Below, piece after piece: positions 45,469 through 53,850 of a stretch of 64,000 nt of DNA. This DNA comes from Candidatus Zhuqueibacterota bacterium (lineage in GTDB: Bacteria; Zhuqueibacterota; Zhuqueibacteria; Zhuqueibacterales; Zhuqueibacteraceae), in the NCBI GenBank assembly GCA_022616415.1, contig JAKEEU010000031.1, forward strand, positions 1 through 64,000, written 5' to 3'. A program made the position numbers and the translations under genes. The notes under the pieces were generated by a model. It saw only the letters and a program-made list of their open reading frames with translations, had not been told where the DNA came from and did no database searches. Every line of letters starts with the position of its first letter. Within the stretch, counting starts at the first letter, position 1.

Positions 45469-45906
45469 TTATGAATTGAAGCCGATCTTCCGTTCGTATT
45501 CTTGAATGCCGTCTTTGAGCTGATTGCGAAGCGGTTGTTGATAGCAGCCTTCCAATTGCGCGATGACCAGCTTAGCGCGGACAATATGAAGTTCACATTC
45601 AGTGTGTGATTGAAAACCAGCGCTGTCCATATCATAATCAGCGAAAACTCGCTTCTTGCATAAATCTCTTAACCAGACTGCCGTTTCTTTAATTTCTGGA
45701 ATGCCACTATTATTCAACCGCATATAGAGCTGTTCATGGGCTTCGGCATCTTTTGCCAACACAAAACCTAATTCTTTGAGCAATTTATTTCCAATATTAA
45801 AAACGGCATAATAAGCACGGCTAAACGCTGAGCGAATAGCCGCCTCGCCGCGCATCTGCACGAGCTTTTGAGCAACGACTAAAAATTCTTTCGCGTCCAT
45901 AGACAA
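45469..45906 (-). CDS. HEPN domain protein
   Basis: 145 residues, all-helical: AAIRSAFSRAYYAVFNIGNK is the typical first HEPN helix pair and LCKKRVFADYDM the second conserved site. The usual catalytic Rx4-6H is not evident (the position reads RVFADYD), so RNase activity is doubtful. The neighbour immediately upstream (3 bases) is not a nucleotidyltransferase of the MNT type, so this is not the classic HEPN-MNT pair. Probably a two-gene module of unknown role. Confidence 0.75.
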   Translation of the reverse strand: MSMDAKEFLVVAQKLVQMRGEAAIRSAFSRAYYAVFNIGNKLLKELGFVLAKDAEAHEQLYMRLNNSGIPEIKETAVWLRDLCKKRVFADYDMDSAGFQSHTECELHIVRAKLVIAQLEGCYQQPLRNQLKDGIQEYERKIGFNS

Positions 45907-45909
45907 GGG

Positions 45910-46356
45910 TCAGTTAATTACAGTAGCCCATAAAAGCGGACAAATCTTTGAACGAGGCTCATCGGGAACGGCGGCGACAAAAGCACGCGTAAATTTTTGA
46001 TCCGTTTGCAGTAACTCCTCCATGGTGCCAGTCACGTAAAAATGAATATCAATCGAATCCCAATTCGGAATCTCGGGGTCAACTCCGTATTCAAGCTTGA
46101 TGCTCTGGATTTCTTTAAACAACCCGCGCACCAATCGCACCGCCGTTTCGATATGCGGTGCCAGCGCATTTTCCTGCGCAAAGCGCCACACCTCCTCGGA
46201 AGCGGGCAGGCCGGCAATGGCCGGCGGCTCGACCTTCTTTGGGAGCACGCTACGCCTTGTTTCCGTGGGCGCAAGATAAGGCGACACGGCCTCGGCAACT
46301 TTGTTCGGTTGCTCTGGCGTCGTCACCTGCTCCGAATATGGTTTTGAGCTTGCCAT
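45910..46356 (-). CDS. Partner protein of the HEPN gene, unknown function
   Basis: 148 residues: a disordered Pro-rich first 45 residues, then EEVWRFAQENALAPHIETAV and RLVRGLFKEIQSIKLEYGVD, and a beta-rich end (DIHFYVTGTMEELLQTDQKF). The helix-then-strand order recalls small proteins paired with HEPN genes, and the gap to the HEPN gene is only 3 bases. I recognise no catalytic motif. Confidence 0.6.
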   Translation of the reverse strand: MASSKPYSEQVTTPEQPNKVAEAVSPYLAPTETRRSVLPKKVEPPAIAGLPASEEVWRFAQENALAPHIETAVRLVRGLFKEIQSIKLEYGVDPEIPNWDSIDIHFYVTGTMEELLQTDQKFTRAFVAAVPDEPRSKICPLLWATVIN

Positions 46357-46404
46357 CGCGTTTATGAAAGTTTAATCAAACTCAGGACGCCGTGGCCCAG
46401 ATTT

Positions 46405-46746
46405 TCATTTTGTTTCTTCAACCACGGCAGCTCGAGGCTTTTCTCCCGGCGCGCCATGGTTAACTGCCTCGCGCAATTCTTTGGCAGGGCGAAAAGTCAC
46501 GGCGCGGCGGGCTGCGACCGTCATCTTCTCGCCGGTGCGCGGGTTGCGGGTGAGGCGCTCCCGGCGCTGCACCGCGTCGAAACTCCCAAAGCCGCGCAGT
46601 GTCACGCGCCGATCATTGCTCGCCGCCCAAGTGATCGTGGCAAGAAAGCCATCGATCACCGCCGCGGTTTCGACTTTGGTCAACCCCGTGCCTTCCGAAA
46701 CGATATCGATAATTTGCGTTTTCGTTACGAGCTTGCCTGCTTTCAT
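46405..46746 (-). CDS. HU/IHF family DNA-binding protein
   Basis: 113 residues. VTKTQIIDIVSEGTGLTKVE, RVTLRGFGSFDAVQRRERLT and the arm RNPRTGEKMTVAARRAVTFR place it in the HU/IHF family; it has a short N-terminal addition and a 20-residue tail that is mixed in charge, unlike the acidic-tailed HU at 27.8 kb. Two divergent HU genes in one window suggest functional specialisation. Confidence 0.93.
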   Translation of the reverse strand: MKAGKLVTKTQIIDIVSEGTGLTKVETAAVIDGFLATITWAASNDRRVTLRGFGSFDAVQRRERLTRNPRTGEKMTVAARRAVTFRPAKELREAVNHGAPGEKPRAAVVEETK

Positions 46747-46915
46747 CGTAGCCTCCTCTTGCTTCGTTCATGTCGCACCTAAAAAGCCAGGCACAAATTT
46801 CTAACGCCACACGTCATTCGTGAGGCGTAAACCGTAAATCGTAATGCGTGAAGAAAAAATTTTTACGCCAAGTTGACTGGCGCAGTCATGTTTTCAAAAA
46901 AATCTGTGTTGGCAA

Positions 46916-47146
46916 TCATCCGTGGCCGCAAGTGCAGTGGCCGCATCCGCAAGCATGTCCACTGCTCTCACCGCTCATTTCAGCAAAGCTATTGGCGCTC
47001 GACGAAGTCGTTGCAAACAACGAGATCAATCGATTAACCTCATTGGTGCCGCATTCCGGACAATGCACCACCGTCGGCTTTTTCTCAAATACCAGCTCTT
47101 CAAAGCGTTTTTCGCATGTCGAACAATAATACTCGTAGATCGGCAT
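46916..47146 (-). CDS. FmdB-type zinc ribbon protein with Cys/His-rich tail
   Basis: 76 residues. The N-terminal CxxC-x18-CxxC zinc ribbon (MPIYEYYCSTCEKRFEELV, VHCPECGTNEVNRL) is the FmdB regulatory-type domain. The end (GHACGCGHCTCGHG) is an extra Cys/His/Gly cluster likely to bind metal. The 170 bases upstream of HU (46747-46915) hold short TTACGCATTACG-like words only. Confidence 0.85.
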   Translation of the reverse strand: MPIYEYYCSTCEKRFEELVFEKKPTVVHCPECGTNEVNRLISLFATTSSSANSFAEMSGESSGHACGCGHCTCGHG

Positions 47147-47166
47147 ATAACCTCCTATGAAACAAT

Positions 47167-47191
47167 GTTTGTAGTTTCGCCTTTAGGCGTC
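47167..47191. repeat. Short dispersed repeat, reverse orientation copy
   Basis: GTTTGTAGTTTCGCCTTTAG and GCGTC, the reverse complement of the element at 23369-23397 with few differences. Both lie next to a gene end. Confidence 0.5.
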
Positions 47192-47252
47192 GGAGATGCC
47201 AGCGAAGATCAAATGCCTAATGAGTTTTGACGTTCAAATTCGGTAATCTTTC

Positions 47253-47333
47253 GTAGTCCCCGCCCCTTGTGGGCGGCTGTCGGAGCTGCGAAATTCGCGG
47301 TTGCAAGAATGCCTCACAAGGGGGCAGGACTAC
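47253..47333. repeat. Palindromic intergenic element
   Basis: GTAGTCCCCGCCCCTTGTGG at the left end is answered by CACAAGGGGGCAGGACTAC at the right end (47315-47333), enclosing a smaller inverted core (GCTGCGAAATTCGCGG). It fills most of the gap downstream of sppA. A small MITE-like or REP-like element is the simplest reading. Confidence 0.6.
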
Positions 47334-47377
47334 AATTTATTACCGATTTACTTCATAAGGCATCGCTAGGAACATTT

Positions 47378-48259
47378 TTACCAAACCCATTGATACCGCA
47401 GCACCGGCAGCGTTTGCAATCGAATCAAATGCTGTTCGAGATCGCCGAACAAAAGATCCCAAATGGTGACCTTGCGCTTCCGCGGCGTCACCACGTGCGG
47501 CCTGCCTTCAATATTCGTCATTTGCGCCGCAAGCGCCAGCGCCTCCTGATAAGTGCCGATGAGATCAATCAACTTGAGCGCCGACGCCTGCTGTCCGGTA
47601 AAAACGCGGCCGTCGGCAAGCTTGAGCACCTCGGATTTCTCCAAATCGCGCTCTTCAGCGACCACCTCGACAAATTGCTCATAAGCATCGTCGACGTAAC
47701 GCTGAAAGTATTTCCGATCTTCGTCGGTCATCGGCCGAAACGGCGAGCCGCTATCCTTATACCTGCCGCTTTTGATCACGTCGAAGCGAACGCCGATTTT
47801 GTTCAGCAGCTCGGTCGCGTTCATCATCTCCATGATCACGCCGATGCTGCCGGTCGTCGTGCCGGGATTCGCCATGATCGTATCGGCCGCGCAGGCGATG
47901 TAATAGCCGCCCGAGGCGGCCACCGAGCCCATCGACGCGACGACGAACTTGCCGCTGTCGCGCACGCGTTTGGCGGCCTCGTAAATTTCCTGGCTGGCCG
48001 CCACGCCGCCACCGGGGCTGTCGATGCGGAGAATCACCGCGGCGATCGAGGCGTCATCTTCAAAACGCTCGAGCTGCTCGACCGCTCTTTTGCTGTCGAG
48101 AATGACGCCTTCGATCTCAACGAGGCCGAGGCGCTTGCCGGTGCGCAGATCGAAACTGTCTTCCGAAAAACCGAAAAACAGCGAGACGAGAAAAAAGATG
48201 AAGATCCCGCACGCCGCAATCAAAAGCAATCCCAAAAACCAATCTCGCCCACGAGCCAT
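47378..48259 (-). CDS. sppA: Signal peptide peptidase SppA (short form)
   Basis: 293 residues, the one-domain (67K-half) type. An N-terminal membrane helix at 7-29 is followed by the ClpP-like fold; nucleophile S116 in VAASGGYYIACAAD and general-base K168 in SGRYKDSGSPFR are both present, and RIDSPGGGV marks the oxyanion region. It degrades leftover signal peptides in the membrane, acting from the periplasmic side. Confidence 0.93.
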   Translation of the reverse strand: MARGRDWFLGLLLIAACGIFIFFLVSLFFGFSEDSFDLRTGKRLGLVEIEGVILDSKRAVEQLERFEDDASIAAVILRIDSPGGGVAASQEIYEAAKRVRDSGKFVVASMGSVAASGGYYIACAADTIMANPGTTTGSIGVIMEMMNATELLNKIGVRFDVIKSGRYKDSGSPFRPMTDEDRKYFQRYVDDAYEQFVEVVAEERDLEKSEVLKLADGRVFTGQQASALKLIDLIGTYQEALALAAQMTNIEGRPHVVTPRKRKVTIWDLLFGDLEQHLIRLQTLPVLRYQWVW

Positions 48260-48315
48260 AGTTCAATCCCTCCTTCATTCGATCATTTGAATGATAAGCA
48301 AAAAACGTTTAAAAG

Positions 48316-50073
48316 TCAATTGATGACGACGAATTTCGTCGTCGCATGAAAACCTTCGACGAGCAGGCGGAGAAAATAAACGCCGCTGGCAACGCGCTCG
48401 CCGGATTGGTCCAGGCCGTCCCAGATCACCCGCTGCAGGCCGGCCGGCAGCGTGCCCAAATTCATCTTCCAGATCACCCGGCCGTCTTCGCGCAACAACA
48501 CCGCCTCCACTTTCGCGCTTTCACGAATGCGAAATGGCACCACCAGCGGCCTGCCGTTGTTGTAGCGGAATGGATTCGGATAAGGTTTTTCAAGTGCATT
48601 GACCAATTCCTGTTGGCCGAGGCGCGAGACTTCCAATTGATAGCTGGCCGCCTGCGCCGCCGGCAAAGAGTTAGCGTGAACAACCATGAAAACAACCGTA
48701 TCTTCCCCAGCCGGCGCTTGTACCTCGAACGAGGCGAATCCGGTACCGCTTTGCTTGGAATAACCCTGCGTGCGATCTCCGGAAATCGTCGTGATTTTCC
48801 AAAGCGCCGCCTCGCTGCTGGACACGGAGGGCTGCAAGAAAAATCGGACATCCTGCCCGAGGCGAGCGGCGCGATAAACGTGGATAGCCATCGGGGGCAA
48901 ACTCGCAGTAATCACCGTATCCTGATTCACGCGAAAAGATTTGGGGCGTCCGTCGGCTTGTGTGCCAAAATCGATTGGGGGATAAGTTTTCGCCTCTTCA
49001 AAATATTGCACCGTATCAGCGCGGGCGCCGGTAAAAAAACACCATTCGCCAAATTCGCGCAACGCCTCGCTGAAAGGCAAAGCATAGCCGGATGATTCCA
49101 AAACCGTTTTCATGCCCGCCAAGGCCGGCTCCACCGTCGATCTTTGCCAGAAATCATACACGACGTTGTTGCGGAAGCGAAAACGTTCGGGGCCGAGCTT
49201 CTTGACCAAATAGTGCAGCCATATACAGGCGCCGTATTCGTGCCAACCATTCGCGCTATTGAGCGGGAGGCCGAACGTCTGAAAAAAGCCGAACGGCAGG
49301 CTGCGGCGGTTCAGCAGATAAGCGATGTAGTCATTCACGTAATCGTAAGCAACGTCTTCAAACCAGGTCGAGGACATTTCAAAGAAAAAGCTGTCGCCAT
49401 TGATGTTGCGAACGTTGAGCTGAACGGCATGAAAGTATTCGTGCGCCACCGTGACACGCAGAGCATGAACGCCAGTGGTGTAAAATCCGTTGAAATCATT
49501 TTCAATGGTAATATAAGCCGGACCGCGGGTTTGGCCAGTCTCGAACTCCGGCCAAGTGGCGCCATACGCCTGATCATTCTGAAAATAAAAATCGAGTGCC
49601 GGGTCGTCAACGTTGTCATCCGCGTGCGGCAAAAATCCCAGAGAATCGATGAGAAGATGATAGGCGCGCTCGGCGGCCAAACCGGCTTCGTACACGTAAT
49701 CAGGCACATTCAATTGGATCGTCGAAGTGGAGTTTACCGCATCGGGGCCGGTGAGTGTATAATGAAATTTAAAGCGCCCGCTCGGCGTCGTGTAGGAAAA
49801 TGGGAGCGTTGGCCGCTGCAGCTTGGCTTTCGCCAAAGCCGGGAACTGCGCAGCCAAAGACGGATCTGCCTGCAGAAGCGCTATTGCGGTAAAGCCGCAT
49901 TTGATCGGCTGCTCCAGCTCCCCGCGCAGCGCCATCTCATACTGTTGCAAAATTTGGCGCGCCTCGACGGCCTGCCCTTCGGACCTCAAGGTCTGGGTAG
50001 TCTGTCCATATACCACAGCCAAATTGAAACAAACGACGGCAATCGTGTCGATGAGAAAAATAATCTTTTTCAT
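48316..50073 (-). CDS. Secreted zinc metalloprotease-like protein with T9SS-type sorting domain
   Basis: 585 residues. Signal peptide 1-23; a central region with HExxH (RVTVAHEYFHAVQLN) near residue 218 in the style of MXAN_6640-type putative metalloproteases; aromatic-rich segment after it; and a C-terminal sorting domain of about 80 residues (KPYPNPFRYNNGRPLVVPF, then ASGVYFLRLLVEGFHATTKF). Likely secreted to the surface or medium by the type IX route. Start ATG 50073 shares one base with the der stop (TAATG). Substrate unknown. Confidence 0.82.
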   Translation of the reverse strand: MKKIIFLIDTIAVVCFNLAVVYGQTTQTLRSEGQAVEARQILQQYEMALRGELEQPIKCGFTAIALLQADPSLAAQFPALAKAKLQRPTLPFSYTTPSGRFKFHYTLTGPDAVNSTSTIQLNVPDYVYEAGLAAERAYHLLIDSLGFLPHADDNVDDPALDFYFQNDQAYGATWPEFETGQTRGPAYITIENDFNGFYTTGVHALRVTVAHEYFHAVQLNVRNINGDSFFFEMSSTWFEDVAYDYVNDYIAYLLNRRSLPFGFFQTFGLPLNSANGWHEYGACIWLHYLVKKLGPERFRFRNNVVYDFWQRSTVEPALAGMKTVLESSGYALPFSEALREFGEWCFFTGARADTVQYFEEAKTYPPIDFGTQADGRPKSFRVNQDTVITASLPPMAIHVYRAARLGQDVRFFLQPSVSSSEAALWKITTISGDRTQGYSKQSGTGFASFEVQAPAGEDTVVFMVVHANSLPAAQAASYQLEVSRLGQQELVNALEKPYPNPFRYNNGRPLVVPFRIRESAKVEAVLLREDGRVIWKMNLGTLPAGLQRVIWDGLDQSGERVASGVYFLRLLVEGFHATTKFVVIN

Positions 50074-51413
50074 TACTTTTTCCGAAAACTAAGCGTGAGT
50101 GGCACGCCCGCAAATCCGAAGCGGGCGCGGAAACGGTTTTCCAAATATTGCCGGTAATTCGCCCGAATCGCAGTCGGGTGATTGCAAAAAAAAGCGATCA
50201 CCGGCGGCGCGTGCTTGACTTGCGTGCAGTATTTGATCTTGACTTCGCGCTGCTCCATCGACGGCGGCGGGTAGTTGCGAACGGCCTCTTGCAGAAACTC
50301 ATTCAAATCTGCCGTGCGCAATTGTTTTTGCCGCTCGCGATGCACCGTCAGCGCCACGTCGAGCAATTTGAACACGCGCTGCTTGGTGACCGCCGAAATA
50401 AACAATATAGGCACATAACTGTAAATGCGCAACGCCTCGCGCAGCTCTTTTTCAAGCCCTTTCGCGGTCAAGGCATCTTTCTCGATGAGATCCCATTTGT
50501 TGACGCCGATGATGAGGCCTTTTTGCAATTTAGCCGCTTCGCTGACGATGTGCAAATCCTGATCGACCGCCTGCTCGAGTGCATCGAACAACACAATCGC
50601 AACATCGCAGCGGCGAATACTATCGCGCGTGCGCACCGTGCTGTAAAACTCAATCGACTCTTTGACCCGCGAGGTTTTGCGCAAGCCGGCGGTGTCGATG
50701 AGCACGATCTCCTGCTCTTTGTAACGCAAGCGTGTGTCAATTGCATCCCGCGTCGTTCCCGGAATAGCGGTGACGATCACTTGCTCGTGCCCAAGCACGG
50801 CGTTGACCAAAGAAGACTTGCCAACATTGGGCCGGCCGATCACCGCCAAGCGCAGCGTCTCGACTGGCTCGCTTTTGTCTTCCTCATCAATGCTCGGCTG
50901 GCGTTTTGCCGAAGCCGGCAGTAGTGCCACGAGGCGATCCAGAAAATCACCTATTTGCCGGCCGCTCGCGGCGGAAATCGACACGGGATCACCGAGGCCG
51001 AGATTATAGAAATCCGCCAGCCCCGGCTCGTGTTGCGTATCGTCGATCTTGTTAACCGCCAACAACAATTTTTTCTCGCTGCGGCGCAGAATGCGCGCGA
51101 TCTCCGCGTCCGTCGCCGTCACACCGGTTTGCGCATCCACCACGAAGATCACCGCTTCCGCCTCCTCGATGGCGTCGTACACCTGCCGGAGCACGGCCTG
51201 GTCGATTATATTTTGGCTGTCGCTAAAATAGCCGCCGGTATCCATGAGCGTAAACTCGTAGCCCACCCAATCCGCTTCCGCATAATTGCGGTCGCGCGTC
51301 ACGCCCGGCGTCTCGTGCACAATCGCCTCGCGCTTGCGAATGATGCGGTTGAACAAGGTCGACTTGCCGACATTAGGCCGGCCAATGATGGCGACGAGGG
51401 GTTTCTTTTTCAT
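50073..51413 (-). CDS. der: Ribosome biogenesis GTPase Der
   Basis: 446 residues with two tandem G domains: GRPNVGKSTLFNRI with DTGGYF, NKID; and GRPNVGKSSLVNAV with DTAGLRK, NKWD; then the KH-like C-terminal domain. Der acts in 50S assembly. Its start overlaps the stop of the retropepsin-like gene upstream by 4 bases, so the housekeeping gene is transcriptionally coupled to the accessory array. Confidence 0.97.
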   Translation of the reverse strand: MKKKPLVAIIGRPNVGKSTLFNRIIRKREAIVHETPGVTRDRNYAEADWVGYEFTLMDTGGYFSDSQNIIDQAVLRQVYDAIEEAEAVIFVVDAQTGVTATDAEIARILRRSEKKLLLAVNKIDDTQHEPGLADFYNLGLGDPVSISAASGRQIGDFLDRLVALLPASAKRQPSIDEEDKSEPVETLRLAVIGRPNVGKSSLVNAVLGHEQVIVTAIPGTTRDAIDTRLRYKEQEIVLIDTAGLRKTSRVKESIEFYSTVRTRDSIRRCDVAIVLFDALEQAVDQDLHIVSEAAKLQKGLIIGVNKWDLIEKDALTAKGLEKELREALRIYSYVPILFISAVTKQRVFKLLDVALTVHRERQKQLRTADLNEFLQEAVRNYPPPSMEQREVKIKYCTQVKHAPPVIAFFCNHPTAIRANYRQYLENRFRARFGFAGVPLTLSFRKK

Positions 51414-52288
51414 GAGGATGCTGCAAGGATTTTCGTCGTGCGATTGCCACCATCTAATTCGATACGCAATGGAAGCTCATATAATAAATTGCGGCCAACC
51501 AAAGCTTTGCGGACAGGGTTGACTAAACAGAGCGGACTTTGCTGCCAGTCGCGAATGCAAATAGCGGACATAATTCTCGAGATTACTTTCCCAGTCTCAT
51601 CAGCTATCGCGACTTGAACCGGTAAAACATAGCATTTATATGGTAGTCCAAAGTGTTTGCCAGACTCCGTCTCTTTGCCATATTGGTTCTCAAGTATATT
51701 TTTACTACGCATCAGGCTATAATCCAACATTATGTTTCCTGAGCCTGTATCAAGGTCGGCATCAAACTTGAGGCCTCTCTTCATGATGTCCTCCTGATTC
51801 CAATTTTCCGCACCAAACGCTATCGAAAGGCTCGGATAAAAATCATTATCAGCAACCGCAGCCCAATAAGATTCTTCAATTACAGGATTTGCAATAAAGG
51901 TCCATGGTGCATACCCCATCTGTCTGCCTATCGCATGTCTTTTTTCACGAGAGGGATAGTCATCAAGTGTTGGTGACCATTCAATGATTTCCCCTTTACA
52001 AATTAGCATCCATCTCGCGCGACGCTTGGCAAGCTCATGGTAAATCCAATCACGATATTTTTCATAAGCCATGAGCTTTAATTCTTCTCCTTCCTCGTCG
52101 GAGAGGGCAAGATAATCCTCGAAAGAAATCAAATACTTCTCATCCTCGAGCAAAGTTTTGGGGGATGTAGAAACTTTGGGTTTGTGCTTTTCGCGTGTTA
52201 GTTGCTTTTCAACAACCTCAAGCTCTTCGGGACGCAGCTTGCCCAAAGTCTTAAGAACTTGTTCAAGACCTGTTTCGGCGATAATCAT
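51410..52288 (-). CDS. Retropepsin-like family protein, full-length paralogue P1
   Basis: 292 residues, two parts. Residues 1-155 form the shared N-terminal module: LEQVLKTLGKLRPEELEVVE, ISFEDYLALSDEEGEE, a KYRDWIYHELAKRRARWMLI helix-strand segment, the EWSPTLDDYPSREK stretch and ANPVIEES. Residues 170-285 look like a clan-AA aspartic protease: ADLDTGSGNIML with D180-T-G-S and, 80 residues later, ALVGRNLLYELPLRIELDG, as in retropepsin-type domains where G-R-D/N follows two hydrophobics. One DTG per chain implies a dimer. AAGGAGGTC precedes ATG 52288 and overlaps the tail of copy P2. Function unknown; the protease assignment is motif-based. Confidence 0.7.
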   Translation of the reverse strand: MIIAETGLEQVLKTLGKLRPEELEVVEKQLTREKHKPKVSTSPKTLLEDEKYLISFEDYLALSDEEGEELKLMAYEKYRDWIYHELAKRRARWMLICKGEIIEWSPTLDDYPSREKRHAIGRQMGYAPWTFIANPVIEESYWAAVADNDFYPSLSIAFGAENWNQEDIMKRGLKFDADLDTGSGNIMLDYSLMRSKNILENQYGKETESGKHFGLPYKCYVLPVQVAIADETGKVISRIMSAICIRDWQQSPLCLVNPVRKALVGRNLLYELPLRIELDGGNRTTKILAASS

Positions 52289-52761
52289 GTCGACCTCCTT
52301 ATATCAGGGTAAAAGTCGTTTTTCGGAAGCGCAGCCCATGAGGATTCTTCAATAACTGGATTGGCAACAAAGACAAAGGGAACCCGATCGAATTGACGAC
52401 CGATCTTATAAAGTTTATCTCGTGAAGGATATTCATCTAGCGTTTCACCAGTTTCAATAACATCTCCACCGACTACGAGCATCCATTCTGCCTCACGACG
52501 TTCCAATTCTTCATCGATCCAAGCTCGATATTTTGAGTAGGCAGAGATATGGATGGAATCCCGCTCATCATCCGTTAATGCCAGATACTCATCAAATGAA
52601 ATCTTGAAGATCACGTCATCCAGCGATGTTGCAGGCAAAATTTGGGGAGACTTTTTAATCGACTTTTCAAGTAGCCGCTCCCGAATAATTTCACGGCCTT
52701 CTGGTGGCAATGCTTCAATTGTTTGCCAGATTTGCTCGACATCTGTTTCGACGATGGACAT
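52285..52761 (-). CDS. Truncated paralogue P2, N-terminal module only
   Basis: 158 residues matching P1 and P4 up to ANPVIEESSWAALPKNDFYP, where the protease part would begin; it then ends in DIRRST, coded by the sequence that also serves as the ribosome-binding site of P1. The module (ISFDEYLALTDDERDSIHIS, KYRAWIDEELERREAEWMLV, ETGETLDEYPSRDK) is intact and without stops, so it may act alone or regulate the full-length forms; it could equally be decaying. ATG 52761. Confidence 0.65.
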   Translation of the reverse strand: MSIVETDVEQIWQTIEALPPEGREIIRERLLEKSIKKSPQILPATSLDDVIFKISFDEYLALTDDERDSIHISAYSKYRAWIDEELERREAEWMLVVGGDVIETGETLDEYPSRDKLYKIGRQFDRVPFVFVANPVIEESSWAALPKNDFYPDIRRST

Positions 52762-52784
52762 AAATGCCTCATAAGAATTAAAAG

Positions 52785-53225
52785 TTAAACAATAGCCGCC
52801 CTCTGCGACTCTTCAATAAGTGGATTCGCCATAAAGACAAACGGCGCGTAACCGGATTGCATGCCTATAGCCTCCATTTTCTCATCTGAGGGGTAATCGT
52901 TAAGCTTTGGAGACCATTCAAGAATTTTTCCGCCACATACAAGCATCCATCGCGCCTGGAGCCGTGCGAGTTCTTCGTCAATCCAACTGCGGTATTTGCC
53001 ATACCCATAAAGTTGGATGTTGTCACGCGCGTCGTCCGAGAGCGCAAGATAATCTTCAAAAGGCATTAAAAACGTTTCGTCATCAACCAGTGTCTTGGGC
53101 GGAAAGGAACGCCGGCTGTGTTTTTTCAAATTCGCAATGTGTTCTTCAACCAACCAAAGCTCATCCGGACGTAATTTGTCCAACGTCTGTAAAATTTCTT
53201 CAAGGTCGATTTTGACTCTCATCAT
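52785..53225 (-). CDS. Truncated paralogue P3, N-terminal module only
   Basis: 146 residues from ATG 53225, chosen because GGAGG lies 5 bases before it; ATG 53237 is upstream of that site. The module matches P1 closely: LEEILQTLDKLRPDELWLVE, MPFEDYLALSDDARDNIQLY, SWIDEELARLQARWMLVCGG, EWSPKLNDYPSDEK, and it stops after NPLIEESQRAAIV, a few residues before the truncation point of P2. No protease part follows. First gene of the P3-P2-P1-der run. Confidence 0.65.
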   Translation of the reverse strand: MMRVKIDLEEILQTLDKLRPDELWLVEEHIANLKKHSRRSFPPKTLVDDETFLMPFEDYLALSDDARDNIQLYGYGKYRSWIDEELARLQARWMLVCGGKILEWSPKLNDYPSDEKMEAIGMQSGYAPFVFMANPLIEESQRAAIV

Positions 53226-53271
53226 CTTGACCTCCATAACTTAGACAAGCCGGAACCAAATAGAATTTTCC

Positions 53272-53330
53272 CCAACGGATGAATTAAGACCAACTGATGC
53301 TTTATCCGTTGGTCTTAATTCATCCGTTGG
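53272..53330. terminator. Perfect 23-base-pair inverted repeat upstream of the paralogue array
   Basis: The arm 53272-53294 (starts CCAACGGATGAATTAAGACC) is exactly complementary to 53308-53330, with a 13-base loop TGATGCTTTATCC. It lies between the Nudix gene stop (53342) and P3. On the minus strand it is followed by TGGGGAAAATTC, not a T run, so it could be a rho-independent-like hairpin without tail, or a small palindromic element. Confidence 0.55.
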
Positions 53331-53341
53331 AGCCCCTTTGA

Positions 53342-53803
53342 TTACCGTCTTATATCGTAGTCACTTTCCACCGCTTGCCGAACTGCCCAAGCCTGGCTCT
53401 GGCGGCAAAGTTGTTTGACAGCTTCCTCCGCTGTTAGCCAAACCAGCACATGATGATCATCGACCGGCTCGCGTACCCGCTGCCCGAAGCTTGCCGCGTA
53501 GAAATGGCCGTGTACTTCGAAATATCTCTGACCTATTTCCGACCAAAAGCACTCTGTCGCTTCTCCGAGCTTGCGGTGGATTTGGATGTCATAACCGCTT
53601 TCTTCAAGCACTTCACGTTGGAGCGTCTCTTCCATTGTCTCACTTGGCTCAGCGCCGCCACCGAGCAGGAAATAATAGCCGTATCTGTTCTTGACGACGG
53701 CCACGCGTTGGCCAGCATCGAACACGACCGCATAAGCGCCGGGACGACGCGTATAGTTATTTCCCGCGAGGCGCTCGCCAAATTGCGGCAATGCGGTATT
53801 CAA
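53342..53803 (-). CDS. Nudix hydrolase
   Basis: 153 residues with a full Nudix box, G-x5-E-x7-R-E-x2-EE-x-G: GGAEPSETMEETLQREVLEE then SGYDI at about 48-72. The rest (YFEVHGHFYAASFGQRVREP) is typical of small MutT-like proteins. Substrate cannot be predicted. Nudix enzymes occur near TIR and NAD-consuming systems, but here that is only proximity. Confidence 0.88.
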   Translation of the reverse strand: MNTALPQFGERLAGNNYTRRPGAYAVVFDAGQRVAVVKNRYGYYFLLGGGAEPSETMEETLQREVLEESGYDIQIHRKLGEATECFWSEIGQRYFEVHGHFYAASFGQRVREPVDDHHVLVWLTAEEAVKQLCRQSQAWAVRQAVESDYDIRR

Positions 53804-53850
53804 ACGTTCCTCAATACATAAGTCATGGTTAGCCTACCTACTACTACGAT

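Noticed and set aside
48346-49095. 249-residue plus-strand frame
   Set aside because: Antisense to the metalloprotease gene with its sorting domain; no start signal.
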